Shown here: positions 1 through 12,095 of the stretch, piece by piece
Position numbering within the stretch: position 1 is the stretch's first letter
Layout of the letters: each line of letters begins with the position of its first letter
Assembly: GCF_023065955.2 (NCBI RefSeq)
Contig: NW_026622997.1
Span: forward strand, 17,774,001-17,838,000
DNA from: Ursus arctos
Taxonomy: Eukaryota; Chordata; Mammalia; Carnivora; Ursidae
Direction: 5' to 3'
Length of the DNA stretch: 64,000 nucleotides
The notes under the pieces: generated by a model
Told to the model about the DNA's origin: nothing
Databases searched by the model: none
What the model saw: the letters and a program-made list of their open reading frames with translations, nothing else
Position numbers and translations under genes: made by a program

Positions 1-3000
1 TATATTTATAAGGTTTTTTTAAAAAATGTTCATTTTGTCTGACATGTAACATCAAATGAATTGGTGAGTTATATGATGAGATTTCTAGAAAGCTCTGGAT
101 GTGGGTACTGTGTATTTTGCTTATTTGTATAATGTCTGCAGTGCTAAATTTGTGTTTCTTTGTATATCGTGATAGTCTTTTTTTTTTTAGTTGCCAGTAA
201 ATTAATTTGGTTTTAAAGAGTTCTAAATGTAAGACAACAGAAAACTCTTTATGCTGTTGAATGAAAACAGGACAATGCTTCAAAATTTTATTCACTGTGA
301 TAATATTTTGTTTGTCCATTAAATTATTGTTTTGACACCAGAAGTTTGATTTCTCTGACTCACCGTTGAGATTCAGTTATTACTTTGGATTTCTGTTAAT
401 GTTAGCTAATTGCAAACCTGAGCTTTCAGAATCACTGATGAAGCTTGTGCCTTTTTTAAAATCATACACATGAAGATTCCAGAACTTTCCGACAAAGTTG
501 ATCTAACCCATCCCACCTCTGAAAGGCCTTACACTTAAAAAAAAAAACCCAAAAAACAAAAACAAAACAAGGGAGGGAATTTGGGAAGATGAAACAAAAC
601 CACTGTCTTTATCTTTATAAATAAATTTTTTGGTTTTAATTTGTTTGATTTATTTTCCAGAATCTGCCCAGCCACTCAGCAAAACAGTGTCCATTTTAGT
701 TGGGGAATCACTAGCCTCCTGTGATCTGGGCAAATTCTTAGAATTACCTGATCTTTAAATAGGACCATTGTTAGGCAAAGTAGACATCACTTGGGAGTAT
801 GTAACGGTTACATGCTTACGATAATTAGTGAACTGGCACCACATGTTAATCAAGAGTAATGGTTTTCATTCACTTCTGAACTCTTTGCATAAATGAGCAA
901 GGAATGTGGTTAAGGAAAGTCATTACCTGTGCCAGTCATAACTTAGATGAGTTATGCTTACCCGCTGAGAGACCCACAAGTGATGAGCACGTGCCTGGTT
1001 GTAAACAGACACCCCAACTTCGAAGCAATGTTCTAATTGTCATCCGGGTAGATGCAGATGCCAAAGGAATCCCGTATTAATAGGGAGACTGATACCACAG
1101 TGTAAGGACCAGCTCTGTGAGTCCTGGGTACAGAAGGTGTGAAAAAGAGTTAACCTGAGTGGAATGATCTGGTGAAATACTGTTCTCTGTGTTTCTACAT
1201 TTTTTGAAGCTTGTTCCTTTTTTTCCTTTTTTGGCAAAAAGCAAATAGTTGCCTTAGTTTCTTCGAAACACCACAGAAATACCACATATTACTCCACAGT
1301 TTTCCTTAAAACCAATGGGAGGCTTGGTTACGGGTAAGATCTCTGAAAAAGTTTCACCATTGGCTCTTGAAGCTTGAGTTGTGTGGTATTTTCCACATCT
1401 CTGCCCGTTAGATGTTTACTTCTCGGCCTCTTAACGATTTATGAATTTTTACTCTTCTGTGGGGGAGCTTAGAATTGGGTCCACCCTGACAGGTTTACTT
1501 TTGTGTGATTTTTTTTTTTTTTAAAGAAGTATGTGGATAGCTGGATGTTGAAGCTTGTATAAATTCCAGTGAGTCCTAGAGGCAATACAGATGCCACTCA
1601 ATTGTTTATGTCCCGTAACTTTGTGGTATAACCCAAATCTCAGGAATGCTCAGTATACAGATATTTATGGCTTTTGACATGAAGGTGCTTTAAGTTTAGG
1701 AATAAAAAAAACATCAAAAGTTAAATTATGCCCTGCACACGGTGTATGCGAAGTAGGGCTATGTGGTAATGTATTTTTAAAAGTGGTTGAAGCTTGATTT
1801 AATGAAAACATTCACTTACCTGGAACAATCACTCGACAAGCATTTTTAATCAGCCAGTTTATTAGATTTGCACCATATTAACATTTTCCCTTAAACTGAG
1901 ATGGTGGGAATTTTATAAGAGAGAAGAGTGTGCTGTGACTTCATAGGTCATGTCAGATCTTGGTTTTCCCATGAAGTTTAGTGCTTTGGGTAAGAAAGAT
2001 TTTGTTTTTGTTTTTTGCAGCATTCAGATCCATTTCCCACAGATCAGTGGTCTAGCCAGAACACCTATGTTTGAGAGTCTTTGGTGTTTCAATAGCAATC
2101 AGAAGCCAAGAAAGTGGAGAAATGGAGAGCAGGAGAGAGCAGAGGTTCAAGGTTGAGCTGGTGAAGTTCTAACTTTGAATGATTGGTAGAGGAGTCAGCA
2201 GAGGGACTGCATTGGTGCAGCCAAAGCCCCAGGAAAGAGAGCAGCAGACATTGGAGGATGTGTGTTCACAGAGCCAAGAGCTGGGAGGTGGCATTAGCAT
2301 GATGAGATGAACACAAACAGAAGCAGATGAAGATTACTTTATTGAAAAAAAGGCTTGTCAGGCTTTCCTCAGGAAGAAAAAGTTTAGAGAATTGCACAAT
2401 TATCACTAGTACGCTCACCTCTTAGAGTTGGCACTTAACCTTCTGCCATATTTGTTTTTTCTCTCCCCCCTAAAAATAAGAGACGTCCTCTAATTTGACT
2501 AAAATATCATTCTCATATCTAAGACAAAAATACTTCTCTAATTGTTTAATATGCAGTCTCATTAAATTTTTCTAGTCCCAAAATATCTTTTATAGCTCAA
2601 AGCACAAAACACAAGCCAGGCGCTAATCAAGATTCACACGTTGCATTTGGTTATTATGTATTTTCCTCCTTTTTATGCCGGAACAGTCTCCCCACTTTGT
2701 TTTCCCTGTGATGTTGACTGCTTGAAGAAAGGAGGCCCGTTAGCTTGTACAATATCCCACGTTCTGGATGTCTGTTTCCTCGTGGTGAGGAAATGGTCAG
2801 ACATTCTTCTTCTATCCCTTGTATTTCCTGTAAACCAGAAGTTAGAGAGAGGATTTTGATTGCATTTAGATCTGGGGCAGGGATTTTTCTTAGGTGGTGC
2901 TGTGTACTTGGTATTACATCGTATCGGGCGGTGTGATTGAAAGTCCGCTCCACCATTCAAAGTGCTGTCTGATCAGTCAGGTAAGGTGGTGACATCCAGG

Positions 3001-4436
3001 CCTCTCATTTCCCCCTTATCTGTGGGGGCGGGGGATACTTGGGCATCGTGCAAATATCATCTTCCTTGACAATTTCTACCTGACGGTCTTAGCATCCAGG
3101 GATGATCCTTGCTTAAATTGGTTATTTCATTTCCCAAAGATTTGGAATGTGTTATTCTGTGAGAACTAACTTCTCGCTCACTGGAAGATTTCAGGAGGGG
3201 GTGGTCCAGTTGCCTGTTGGCAAGTATGCTGTGGGGGACTTAGACACATAGGAGCCTATACCTGTCTAAAGCTTCAGTGAATCTTAAGGTTGGAAGGCAT
3301 CATGAGTCCTTCGATTATTGAAGGAATACACTGAAATGGATAACAATCTTTCATCTCCTGAGATACTTTCTATAATCTTAGAGAAGGAAGAAACCCAAAT
3401 CTTCTGTGAAGTAATGTTTTGGAAAAGTTGTAAATAATGTGCTTGACTAGCCTCAAACCTTCAAAATACCACCTGGATATTTAACTACTCGTCAGAAACA
3501 CATGATAACTCTCTGGCTTAAGTTACTTCACCAACTCTCTGGTTATCTTCCAGTCATGTTGGGCCTACTTATCATTTCCCTTAAGACTCCATAGTCCTTT
3601 GCCTCAGTCTTCGTCAGATCTTCTTGACCGCTTCATTTCAGCTAGCTCTATTTTCTTGTTTTTCTAATAATTAGTGCACTCCTCAGTTTATCTTTAGAGT
3701 CATCCTGTTTGGCCAGAATACCTCTCGTTTATTGTCTGACCATTTCCTCGCTTCTAAATTCCTTTCCAGGCAGTGGATTCTTCCAGAAAGTTCACAGTAT
3801 TTTCCTAGTCATGATACTATTTTGGAACTTTTCTGTATGCGCCCTCCCTTTTTTAGAGTTTTCCATCCCTTGAGTGGCAAGTGGAATGCACCCAGAGCTT
3901 CCATCAGCCCACGTAATAAATTCCATAGTCTTTAGATATATTTGAAAAGCTTTTAATAAGCATTATTCTTAAGTAAAATGTGTGCTGCGTGATTCTAAAT
4001 TTAACATCTCCCCTTAATCCTTGCCAATACAATTCCAGTTTGGTTGAGCCAGTCGTGAATTAGCCTGGCTAATAGGTGTGTACTGGACAACGGCAAGGTA
4101 ATTCCTAGAGCCGGCTTCATCTCAAATTCCTTCGCCATAGTTTAGCATAAATGAAGTTTTTTATTGTTCTGTATTTATAGATAAGAAAACTTATCTCCCA
4201 ATATGGAATTTTAATTGGATCAAAATGACACTCTAGCTATGAAATATTATTTTTCATGCTAAATAACATCTCTAGTCAACAAACGAACATCTGTTTTTGT
4301 TATGTCCTGAGCCAGAACCTCCAGCACTCTTCCTTCTTTCTTATTTTCTTTGATTCCTTTAATGCCACTTATGGAAGAACCTAGTACTCCTCACTGTCAT
4401 CGTCCACACCTCCTGCATGTGTGCATGTGTGTGTAG

Positions 4437-4467
<31 letters not shown>

Positions 4468-5980
4468 CACACACATCCCGAGTCTTCACATTTTATGAAA
4501 CAGATTTGTGAAGGAGAACCACATCAGTCTTTTGCCTGTCGGTAATGACCCATTTAAGAACTGTTTCAAAATATTTTTGTGACCTCTAACAAACTCCATT
4601 TCTGACTTCTCATACAATAATGGATTCAGCTGCTTGTCTTGGAGATAATTGGTTCCTCCTTCACAGTGCTTACCCTTACTAAGCAGCAGATTACTGGCGC
4701 TTCACGAAGGACAGATTGTTGACCATGCTTCTGTTTGCTGTGGTTTTTTCAAGATGTTTCAGCTAGAGCAATGCATTTCTGTGGTTAAATTTGTTGTTAT
4801 TACAAGTTTTATCTTTGGTTAGAGTTTTTAAAATTATAAAACTATTTCCAGCCTGTAATTTGACAAACTCTAACCACCAGTTGAAAGGGAGCAAAACGTA
4901 CTGTAATTTTGTGGCCTTTTTCTGCTGTGGTGGTGGAGGGTAGAGTGAATGGCACCAGGCCAAGAATACTAACTTCTGTCCTCGGAGCCAAGGACGAAGA
5001 CCACGCTGCTGATGACTTAGTCCTCTTCCTTACCTATAGCTTTATATTCCAAGTGGGAATGTTGTCGGATTTTTTGATCCAACACTTAGACTCATTATTT
5101 AACCGATATCATTAACTACCTAGTATGCATAGAATAGATATTCCTTGACTCTTTGACAGAGTCCATGCACGTCATGCTTCAGTGAAAAAATATACAGACA
5201 ATCACGGCGTTTGGATAGAGTATCATATTAAAGCTGTGAATTCCAGAATGCACGATGTGGAACACATCCGAGTAGATGGCTCAAGAAGAGATGGCTTCGT
5301 GGCTGTGTGTATTTCAGCCGCGCGGACTCTGTCTTCCTCCTAAAGATCCCCGCTGAGCGTCAGCACAGTAAAGCTCCTGTAAGACAGCCCGTTAAAGAAG
5401 CCTGTTTAGTGGTTTAATCCAATGGTTTCTCAAACTTAAGAAACCATCAACCTTTTTCTCAAACATCGATTAATATTTCATGGAATTAGTGTTCTGTGGG
5501 GACACATTTTATGAAATTTTCACTAGAGAACTGATAAAACAGTCATGTGGAATCTGACTGCAGATGTAAATCACTGAGCCAGCGTGTGAATTAAAAAGAC
5601 AGTCAAGAAGAAAGTCGTAATTTGGCAGTGGGTCCAAGTGGGACGCCAAAATGCACAGGAGGAAAGGAACAGGCTTCAAGTAGCAGACACAGTAAAATGT
5701 TGATAATACCACTGGTTTCCAAATTAAGCAATTTATATTCTTATCAGAGTTGTGTGGAATGACACATTGAAACTCTGGCTCTATGCCCTCTGTCAGCATC
5801 AATCTTTATATTACAAGTAGGGAAATATCGAAATATATGCAGAAGGAGGTCCCCAGCAGAATAATGAACTACTGGCTATTTTTTGAGCCTACGAAACTTC
5901 CACAGTTAATTCTGAAAGAATGGAACCCACTGTTGCAAATTTTGAAAAACACGTACCAGATTCCAGTTTTTGATCATTGA
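1..5980. other. Unique AT-rich DNA without a recognised gene
   Basis: Nearly 6 kb with no CAN SINE, no recognisable L1 and no credible coding frame. The open frames here are all under about 100 codons, overlap each other on both strands and resemble no protein I know. Short A and T runs are frequent. A (CA)n tract lies at 4436-4475, and the 9-mer TGAAGCTTG recurs five times between 439 and 1796. Intron or intergenic DNA is the likely reading; very old repeats could be hidden. Confidence 0.6.
4436..4475. repeat. (CA)n microsatellite
   Basis: About 20 CA units with one G interruption. A short (TG)n stretch at about 4418-4433 precedes it, so the two parts could pair as an inverted repeat. Confidence 0.95.
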
Positions 5981-5982
5981 AT

Positions 5983-6145
5983 GTTAGGGCTGCAAAGATT
6001 TTGGAGATCACACAGTCCAACTGCCTTATTTTACAGATAGTAAAACCTACGCCCTGAGAAGTGATCGAAGGAGTCCCATCACAAGTGCTGGAGCCGTGTT
6101 CCAAGCAAGGTGTTTGAGGTCTAAGCTTGCTTTTTACCCTACACT
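5983..6145 (-). mobile_element. MIR-like ancient SINE fragment, antisense
   Basis: Words such as TTATTTTACAGAT and CACAAGTGCTGGAGCCGTG follow the order of an antisense MIR-class consensus (cattttacagatgag..., gtcacacagctag..., agagccgggattcg...). It is highly diverged and the exact family is uncertain. Confidence 0.45.
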
Positions 6146-7553
6146 TTCTGATAGTCAATATCAGTCAACTTATTTTTTCCATATGCATTATCAAATTATG
6201 GGCAAAAATATACACAGCTGGATGGAGCTTATTGTATTCCTAGAAGCTACGTCTAGCTGCAAAAATTTGTCATGAAGATAGGAGATGATCATCGGAATTA
6301 TTCAACATCCTTCTTTGTTCTGGAGAAGAAAGATCAAAGCAGTGGAATGAGTACTGCCAACTTATCCATACAACAAACACTAAGAGCCTTATCACACACA
6401 AGCAGACAGCTGTCGTCTTTAGGAAAAGCAAGAGGGTATTAAGGGAAGAGGTCAGTACGTGCGTGATAAATCATCAGAATCTGCAGACTCTCGTATTGAT
6501 TTTTTCTTTCCATATTCTTACAGAAAAAATATTTTTCTAACTGTTAAGGAAAAAATTATTCAATGACACTTGTTCAAACATGATCAAGTGGGGGGAGCCA
6601 CTGGATGGGGGAAGGACCCACGGAATGGAGTCTTGTAGTGGGGGAGAGACACTGACCTCAACTCTGGCTTCACAAGGACAAGTGGGGATTTCTATCCAAG
6701 GAGCAGGATGGGGGTCAGTGGATAGAAAGTTGCTTAGAGGAGACATCAGCGGTAAAGGGGATTCTTGTTAGACCCGCTCAAAATAATTCTTGCTGAAAGC
6801 AGGCCAGAGTGATAAGATAATAAAGCTGGTCAGACACCAAAGGTAGGTGAATTTTCTTGTTCCAAATGGATTCTACAAAGACCGAGAGGAAATCCCAAGT
6901 GGGGCTGAGTTGAGCAGAGGCTCAGAGGAGCCTAGTTAAAGACAGACCATGGAGACAGTCTTTGTAAATACGCACCACCTTCATTTCCGCCGTTACCTGG
7001 ATAGCTGCAGTAGTCCTGGAGGCGTGGTGTATAGGGATACTCTGCGATCTGACGTCCTCAGGATCTGGAATCCTTCTCAGATCCGAGGAGATGCTCTTCT
7101 GATGCCCTGGTCCTGCTGTACCTGGACCTCAAGTCCCATGATTGGTTCTCTTCCCCCTCCCCATTCCCACGTCCTCACCACCCATCATCCTCTTGCTCAC
7201 ATCAAATCTCACACATCTGGCTTTTACCACTGTGACTGTGATGGAACTGTTTTCTCAAAGGGACTGATAACTCTTTTTAAAAAATAACTTCTATTTTTAT
7301 CAGTTAAACATGTTCATGGCATCAAAAGCTAAATGCTTAAGGTCATATAACGAAAAACAGATGCCCCAGACCCATCCTTCCTGATCCTCGAAGGGCAAAC
7401 GCTTCCTACTCAAAAATCTTTTTAACTCTTTACTTCCATATTTTGGAAAACTGTACTTATATGATAATTCCTTATTTTTTTCATTTTACTCATTATTTTC
7501 TGTCGTGGAAAGTGAGGATTTCGTTTCTTATTATTTGCCCTCCACCACCACTA

Positions 7554-7554
<1 letters not shown>
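6146..7554. other. Unique DNA, nothing recognised
   Basis: No SINE, L1 end or plausible exon was seen. The 112-codon open frame at 6949-7287 lacks recognisable motifs and any splice context and is treated as chance. Confidence 0.5.

Positions 7555-7592
<38 letters not shown>
7555..7592. repeat. (CA)n microsatellite followed by CTCCCA repeats
   Basis: About 19 uninterrupted CA units, then short CTCCCA/CACTCC repeats to about 7605. It creates the Thr-His-rich open frames seen here, which are not genes. Confidence 0.95.
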
Positions 7593-7593
<1 letters not shown>

Positions 7594-7621
7594 CCACTCC
7601 CACTCTTCTCAATGTAGTTCT

Positions 7622-7720
7622 TTTTTTTTTTTTTTTAATAATGATTTTTTATTATATTATGTTAGTCACCATACAGTACATCCCCGGTTTTCGATGTAAG
7701 GCTCGATGATTCATTAGTTG
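7622..7720 (-). mobile_element. Very short 5'-truncated L1 insertion (3' end only), antisense
   Basis: A T run followed by TTAGTCACCATACAGTACAT and a GATTCATTAGTTG end matches the reverse of the carnivoran L1 3' terminus. The 13-base target duplication tcaatgtagttct flanks it at about 7609-7621 and 7722-7734, so this is a complete insertion of only about 100 bases. Confidence 0.85.
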
Positions 7721-7844
7721 TTCAATGTAGTTCTACCGCAAGTTTTGGTAAAATAAATATTCAGGGCTTAGATTGTGAATGACTACACAGTATTATTCAC
7801 AGCTGAGGTTCTGGTGTATTGTGAATACATTTTCTCTTTTTAGC

Positions 7845-8154
7845 AGCTTTTCTTGAAGTATAACTGATATGTAAAAAAAATCCCCTGGACGTATTTAATA
7901 AATGCAGTCGGATGAGTTTGGAGATGTGTGTGTATACCTGTGAAACCATCTCCACGCTCCAGCTAATAAGCATATCTGTCCCCTCCTTACCTGACGTGAG
8001 ATCTACTCCTAATGATACTGAATTGTTAGCTGCAGGCCTCATGTTGTACAGTGGATCTCCAGCACTTACTCATCCTGTAGAACTGGAACTTTATGCCCAT
8101 CGAACACCAACTGTTTCCCCCACCTCTCAGCCCCTGTCAACCACCACCATTTTC
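7845..8154 (-). mobile_element. Old L1M 3'-region fragment, antisense
   Basis: The order of words (TTGAAGTATAACTGATATG, ATACCTGTGAAACCATC, GTACAGTGGATCTCCAG, GAACTGGAACTTTATGCCC, CTGTCAACCACCACCATT) follows the antisense 3' untranslated region of old mammalian L1. It is interrupted on its right by the SINE at 8172 and may resume at 8351-8460. Confidence 0.65.
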
Positions 8155-8171
8155 TTTCTTATTTTAATTTT

Positions 8172-8350
8172 TTAGAAGATTTTATTTATTTGAGAGAGAG
8201 TGAGCACACATGCAGGGGGAGAGACAGAGGGAGAGAGAAAGGGAGCAGCAGACTCCCCACTGAGCAAGAAGCCTGACGTGGGACTCGATCCCAAGACCCT
8301 GGGATCATGACCCGAGCCGCTCAGCCGACTGAACCACGCAGGCCTCTAAT
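8172..8350 (-). mobile_element. CAN SINE (tRNA-Lys-type), antisense
   Basis: Reads AAGATTTTATTTATTTGAGAG, then a purine-rich stretch, then GACTCGATCCC and GATCATGACC, ending at the degenerate tRNA head. It is flanked by the duplication tttcttattttaatttt at 8155-8171 and 8351-8367. The sense strand of this family carries the internal A and B boxes of a pol III promoter. Confidence 0.93.
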
Positions 8351-8793
8351 TTTCTTATTTTAATTTTCCCTGGAGTTAATTGCCTCATTTAAGAACTTAC
8401 TTCCATTTCTCTGTACTTACCACTGAATCATCCCGAGAGTCTCTGACTCAGGAAAGACCTTTCCTTCCCATCAAACATGGTACCTAATTTTCCAGTTTGC
8501 CCTCCTGGAGCCCTTCATCGTCTCCATGCAATCCCGATTGGTTGTTTTCTGCCCGGCTTGTCTGCAGGGACTTGCTGTCATCCTGGGAATTCTCTGTTTC
8601 TGAATTGCGTGCCATCTTTTTCTCGCTTTATTTATTTTGGAGTGGGGGGAGCACATTCTCCAGCAGCTTGCAGGAGAAAAAAAAAAAAAAAGAGGCATAA
8701 GAGATAAAAATCTTAAGACCTTGTGTGTTTGAAAAATCTCTCTATTCTAGCCGTAGGCTTGATTCACAACTTGTTTAGAAATCATTCTCCCTC

Positions 8794-9037
8794 AAAATAA
8801 AATAAGATAAAAACAGAGAGGGAGGCAAACCACAAGAGACTCCACAGTTAAGAGAACAAGCTGAGGGTTGCTGGAGGGGAGGTGGATGGGGGAAGGGCTA
8901 GAAGGGGGATGGGCCTTAAGAATGGGCACTTGTCCCATGAGCCCTGGGTGTTGTATATAAGTGATGAATCACTGAATTCTACTTCTGAAACCAAAAATAC
9001 ACTATATGTTAACTAACTTGGATTTAAATTAAAAAAA
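8794..9037 (+). mobile_element. 5'-truncated L1 3' UTR, sense
   Basis: Contains the carnivoran L1 3' UTR words CACAAGAGACTCCACAGTTA, GAGCCCTGGGTGTTGTATAT, GAATCACTGAATTCTAC and CACTATATGTTAACTAAC, followed by a short A tail. The imperfect duplication aaatcattctccctc / aaatcattttctctc lies at 8779-8793 and 9038-9052. It is the only L1 piece found on the + strand. Confidence 0.9.
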
Positions 9038-9054
9038 AAATCATTTTCTCTCAT

Positions 9055-9980
9055 TGCTTCTGCACCTTGTAACCCCCAGTTTGCTATGGAGAAGTTCTAT
9101 AGCATTCTAGTCTCGGAGTCTTTGTATGTGATCTTAATTTTCTCCATTGTGGAAACTGTTAGGATCTTCGTTTTGTCCTGTTCTGAAATTTCCCGGTGAA
9201 CAACTGTTACACGGCTTCTTTCCATTCATTGTGCTGGGTGCTCAGTAGGCCTTTTCCATATGGAAATTCATTTCTTTGTTTCCAGAAATGCCCTTGAATC
9301 ATTTATTTATTTATTTATTTTTAATTTTAAAGAGTTTTTTTTTTTTATTTATTTGTCAGAGAGAGAGAGAGAGCAAGCAAGCAGGGGGAGCAGCAGAGGA
9401 AGAAGGAGAAGCAGGCTCCCCGCTGAGCAGGGAGCCGGATGCGGGACTCGATCCCAGGACCCTGGGATCATGACCTAAGCCAAAGGCAGACACTTAACTG
9501 ACTGAGCCATCCAGGTGCCCTGCTCTTGAATTGTATTTAATGAAATATCCTCCCCTTCATTTTTCTCTTCTGGTTTCTAGAACTCCTGCGGAATCTTCTT
9601 GGCAGTTCTTCTGATTTGTTTATTCTTTCTCTCCTATTTCTTGTCTTTTTCATTTTTGATCTGATTCCCGAGAATCGTCCTCAATTTTACCTATCAGCTT
9701 TTCTCTTTAATTTTATAGTACCTGCCATCATTTTAAATTTCTTAGAGTGCTTTCTTGTTCCCTGAATGTTTCGTTTTAAGTAATATTCTCTTCTCACTTC
9801 ATGAACACAGGATCTTATCTTACTTTAGTGAGAATCTTAATTCTAGAGTTTTTATGTGTTCCTTTGCTCCCCTGCACTGTCTTGTTTCTTTCGAGTTAAT
9901 TTCGTCAGTTTATTCTGGACTCTGTCTTTGGTGGAGAACCTTCCTCAACTGTCTTTTCAGTTTAGTGAGGAGATCGAGGA
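9055..9980 (-). mobile_element. Old L1M/HAL1-like 3' region, antisense, split by a SINE
   Basis: Words such as GTTAGGATCTTCGTTTTGTC, TTCTGAAATTTCCCGGTG, CATTCATTGTGCTGGGTGCT and TCTGGTTTCTAGAACTCC match the antisense 3' portion of old L1. The SINE at 9300-9520 interrupts it, and the right edge is gradual. The subfamily cannot be fixed by eye. Confidence 0.6.
9300..9520 (-). mobile_element. CAN SINE, antisense
   Basis: A long ATTT tail, a (GA)n tract, GATGCGGGACTCGATCCC, GGGATCATGACC and a CCATCCAGGTGCCC end. The short duplication gcccttgaat / gctcttgaat flanks it. An extra TTAATTTTAAAGAG segment in the tail suggests a rearranged or two-part A tail. Confidence 0.92.
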
Positions 9981-10466
9981 GCTGGTTGGAAATTGTATGC
10001 ATGGCTGGGGCTTGTCACTGATGGGCCTCTGGGGAAGGTTCTTCTGTTTTACTGGCCAACGTTCAGTTCTTACTCTCGGTGGGTCTTTTACGTTAATGAG
10101 TCTCTCCGCAGAGGGCGATCCTGGCTGCCTGTGATTTGGAAGCCAAGCTAGGGGGCGAGGGTGTCAGACTCCCTTTTCAATATAGAACCTAGCACTTATT
10201 TCACCCTCTGTTTTCAGCAGGACTCCCCATCTCTACCTCGGGGACTCCTGGGGTCGCTGGGGACAGGCCCTCTCTGATACAAGCCCTCTAGAAAGTGAGC
10301 CTCTGGCCTTTGGTGGGCCAGGAGAAGAGACAGGAGGACCCAGGAGGCTAATATCCTCTGTGCCAATGTTCAACCAGTCTGTACCCCTCTCTCCAGAGGT
10401 AGCTGGTGCCTCTAATTCTCAAGCCTTTCCCAGCTTCTGTTAAATGAATGAACTTGCTTCTTCTTC
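9981..10466. other. No gene recognised
   Basis: Weak L1-like or unique sequence. The 92-codon frame at 9856-10134 runs through L1-derived DNA and is not credible as a gene. Confidence 0.4.
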
Positions 10467-10649
10467 TTTTTTTAAATTTTATTTATTTATTTGACAGAGA
10501 GAGAGCACAAGCAGGGGGAGTGGCAGGCAGAGGGAGAAGCAGACTCCCCACCGAGCAGGGGGCTGGACGCGGGGCTCCATCCCAGGACCCTGAGATCATG
10601 ACCTGAGCCAAAGACAGATGCTTAACCGACTGAGCCACCCAGGTGCCCC
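10467..10649 (-). mobile_element. CAN SINE, antisense
   Basis: Full set of antisense landmarks from TTTTATTTATTTATTTGACAG to GAGCCACCCAGGTGCCCC. The duplication aacttgcttcttcttc / aacttgtttctttttg lies on the two sides. Confidence 0.95.
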
Positions 10650-10654
10650 AAACT

Positions 10655-11560
10655 TGTTTCTTTTTGACATTCCTTCTTCTCCTTGCTGCTTCTGCCGCTT
10701 GGTCCGGCTGCAGGCTTAAGGGCAGCTTTTGATAAAATGTATGCTCACGGTATTTGTTAGCTGAGGTGGTGCCAAATGAGCTCTTATGGGTTCTAGAAAT
10801 TTGAGAACTTTCTCTTAGAATGTGGTCGAAGTGTATTTATCACACAACGAGGGTTAAAACATTTCAAAAACACATGCGGTGCCCGGGACTGATTCTGCCT
10901 GATGCTTGGGTGGGTTCACTTGGAGTCCAGAATCACAAGAGACACACACATCCTCACTAGCAATCCCACCAAGGGGAAAGATTCTTTATCAGTGGGTGTT
11001 ACTATCTCTATATTAGAACGTGGAAAAGGTGCAGGACAGTCTGGCTGGGTTTTTGTTTTGAAAGCCTCCTCTTTCTTATATTTAATGGACAGAAGGAAAA
11101 ATGATTGCTGGTTTAGAAATTATTTTTAATAAAATTTGAATCGTTATGAGCAGACATCATTTTCTTTTTAAACTTCAGTCTAATAAACATGCTACGGCCC
11201 TAAGGGTATAAAATAACTCTCTGGCAGAAATGAGACATAACACTTGCGATGATGAAGGACCTCATAATCTGAAAATCTCAGATCATCAAAGCCAGTATTT
11301 TTCTTTCCAAAGGTTCGCCGTGGCCAAGTTATTCATCAAACTCTGTTTTGCACGAGGCTGACATTGTTCTCATATAAAATTCAGAAATAATTAAGCATTT
11401 GTCAGGCATCATTTGTTTTCAATTACGCAGGTAAATATGAGACTGGAGTCTGTTGCCTCTGAAAGTATCTGACACTGACACCAGCCAGTTCAGCTTCCCG
11501 TTGGGTTGGGGAATTATAACACGCTACGCGTGATGCGGTGCTGAAGGCGAAGAGATGTAG
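10655..11560. other. Unique block, candidate conserved non-coding DNA
   Basis: No repeat landmarks and no coding frame. The sequence is compositionally complex and has homeodomain-type cores (ATAATTAAGC near 11387, TCAATTACGC near 11420, AATAATTA). This resembles the texture of deeply conserved non-coding elements, but conservation cannot be measured here. Confidence 0.3.
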
Positions 11561-11577
11561 TCTACGGAGCAATAAAG

Positions 11578-11805
11578 TTGTTTCCTGCACTTCCTAAGCT
11601 ACCTCGTGCTTGTGAATTAAGGCCCCTACGGACTCTGAGCCCCGGTGCCTCCTCCTGTAGCCTACGTTTCTGGAAGCCCCGCGATGCCAAGCCCGCGTGG
11701 GATTTACTGAGCCGCGCCACGTGCCACGCTCGGGGCGAACTGCCTTCAGTGCGTTATTTCAGCCACTTGTCAACAGCAACCCGATTATCCTCAGCTAGCG
11801 GCTAA
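11578..11805. other. Short CpG-dense patch
   Basis: About 14 CpG dinucleotides fall between roughly 11620 and 11770, against a CpG-poor background. The 75-codon + frame across it has no recognisable motif. It is too short for a standard CpG island. It could be a small promoter, an enhancer, or merely a CpG-rich relic. Confidence 0.3.
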
Positions 11806-11883
11806 CTGCGAGGTGCTACCACGTGAGAAATAAACGTTTTCTCTTCCAGAACTCAGCTCTACTCTCTCGAAGTATTGCCTTTT

Positions 11884-12078
11884 TTTTTTTTAAGATTTTA
11901 TTTATTTATTCGACAGAGATAAAGACAGCCAGCGAGAGAGGGAACACAGCAGGGGGAGTGGGAGAGGAAGAAGCAGGCTCCCAGCAGAGGAGCCTGATGT
12001 GGGGCTCGATCCCAGAACGCCAGGATCACGCCCTGAGCCGAAGGCAGACGCTTAACCGCTGCGCCACCCAGGCGCCCC
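11884..12078 (-). mobile_element. Bear-type CAN SINE, antisense
   Basis: Carries the reverse of CACAGCGGTTAAGC and GGGCGTGATCC and the GACAGCCAGCGAGAGAGGG stretch that mark the SINEC1_AMe-type subfamily. A 17-base duplication tcgaagtattgcctttt flanks it perfectly (11867-11883 and 12079-12095), so the insertion is fairly young. Confidence 0.95.
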
Positions 12079-12095
12079 TCGAAGTATTGCCTTTT

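Noticed and set aside
7443..7709. 88-codon + frame with Thr-His repeats
   Set aside because: Runs through a (CA)n tract and an L1 tail.
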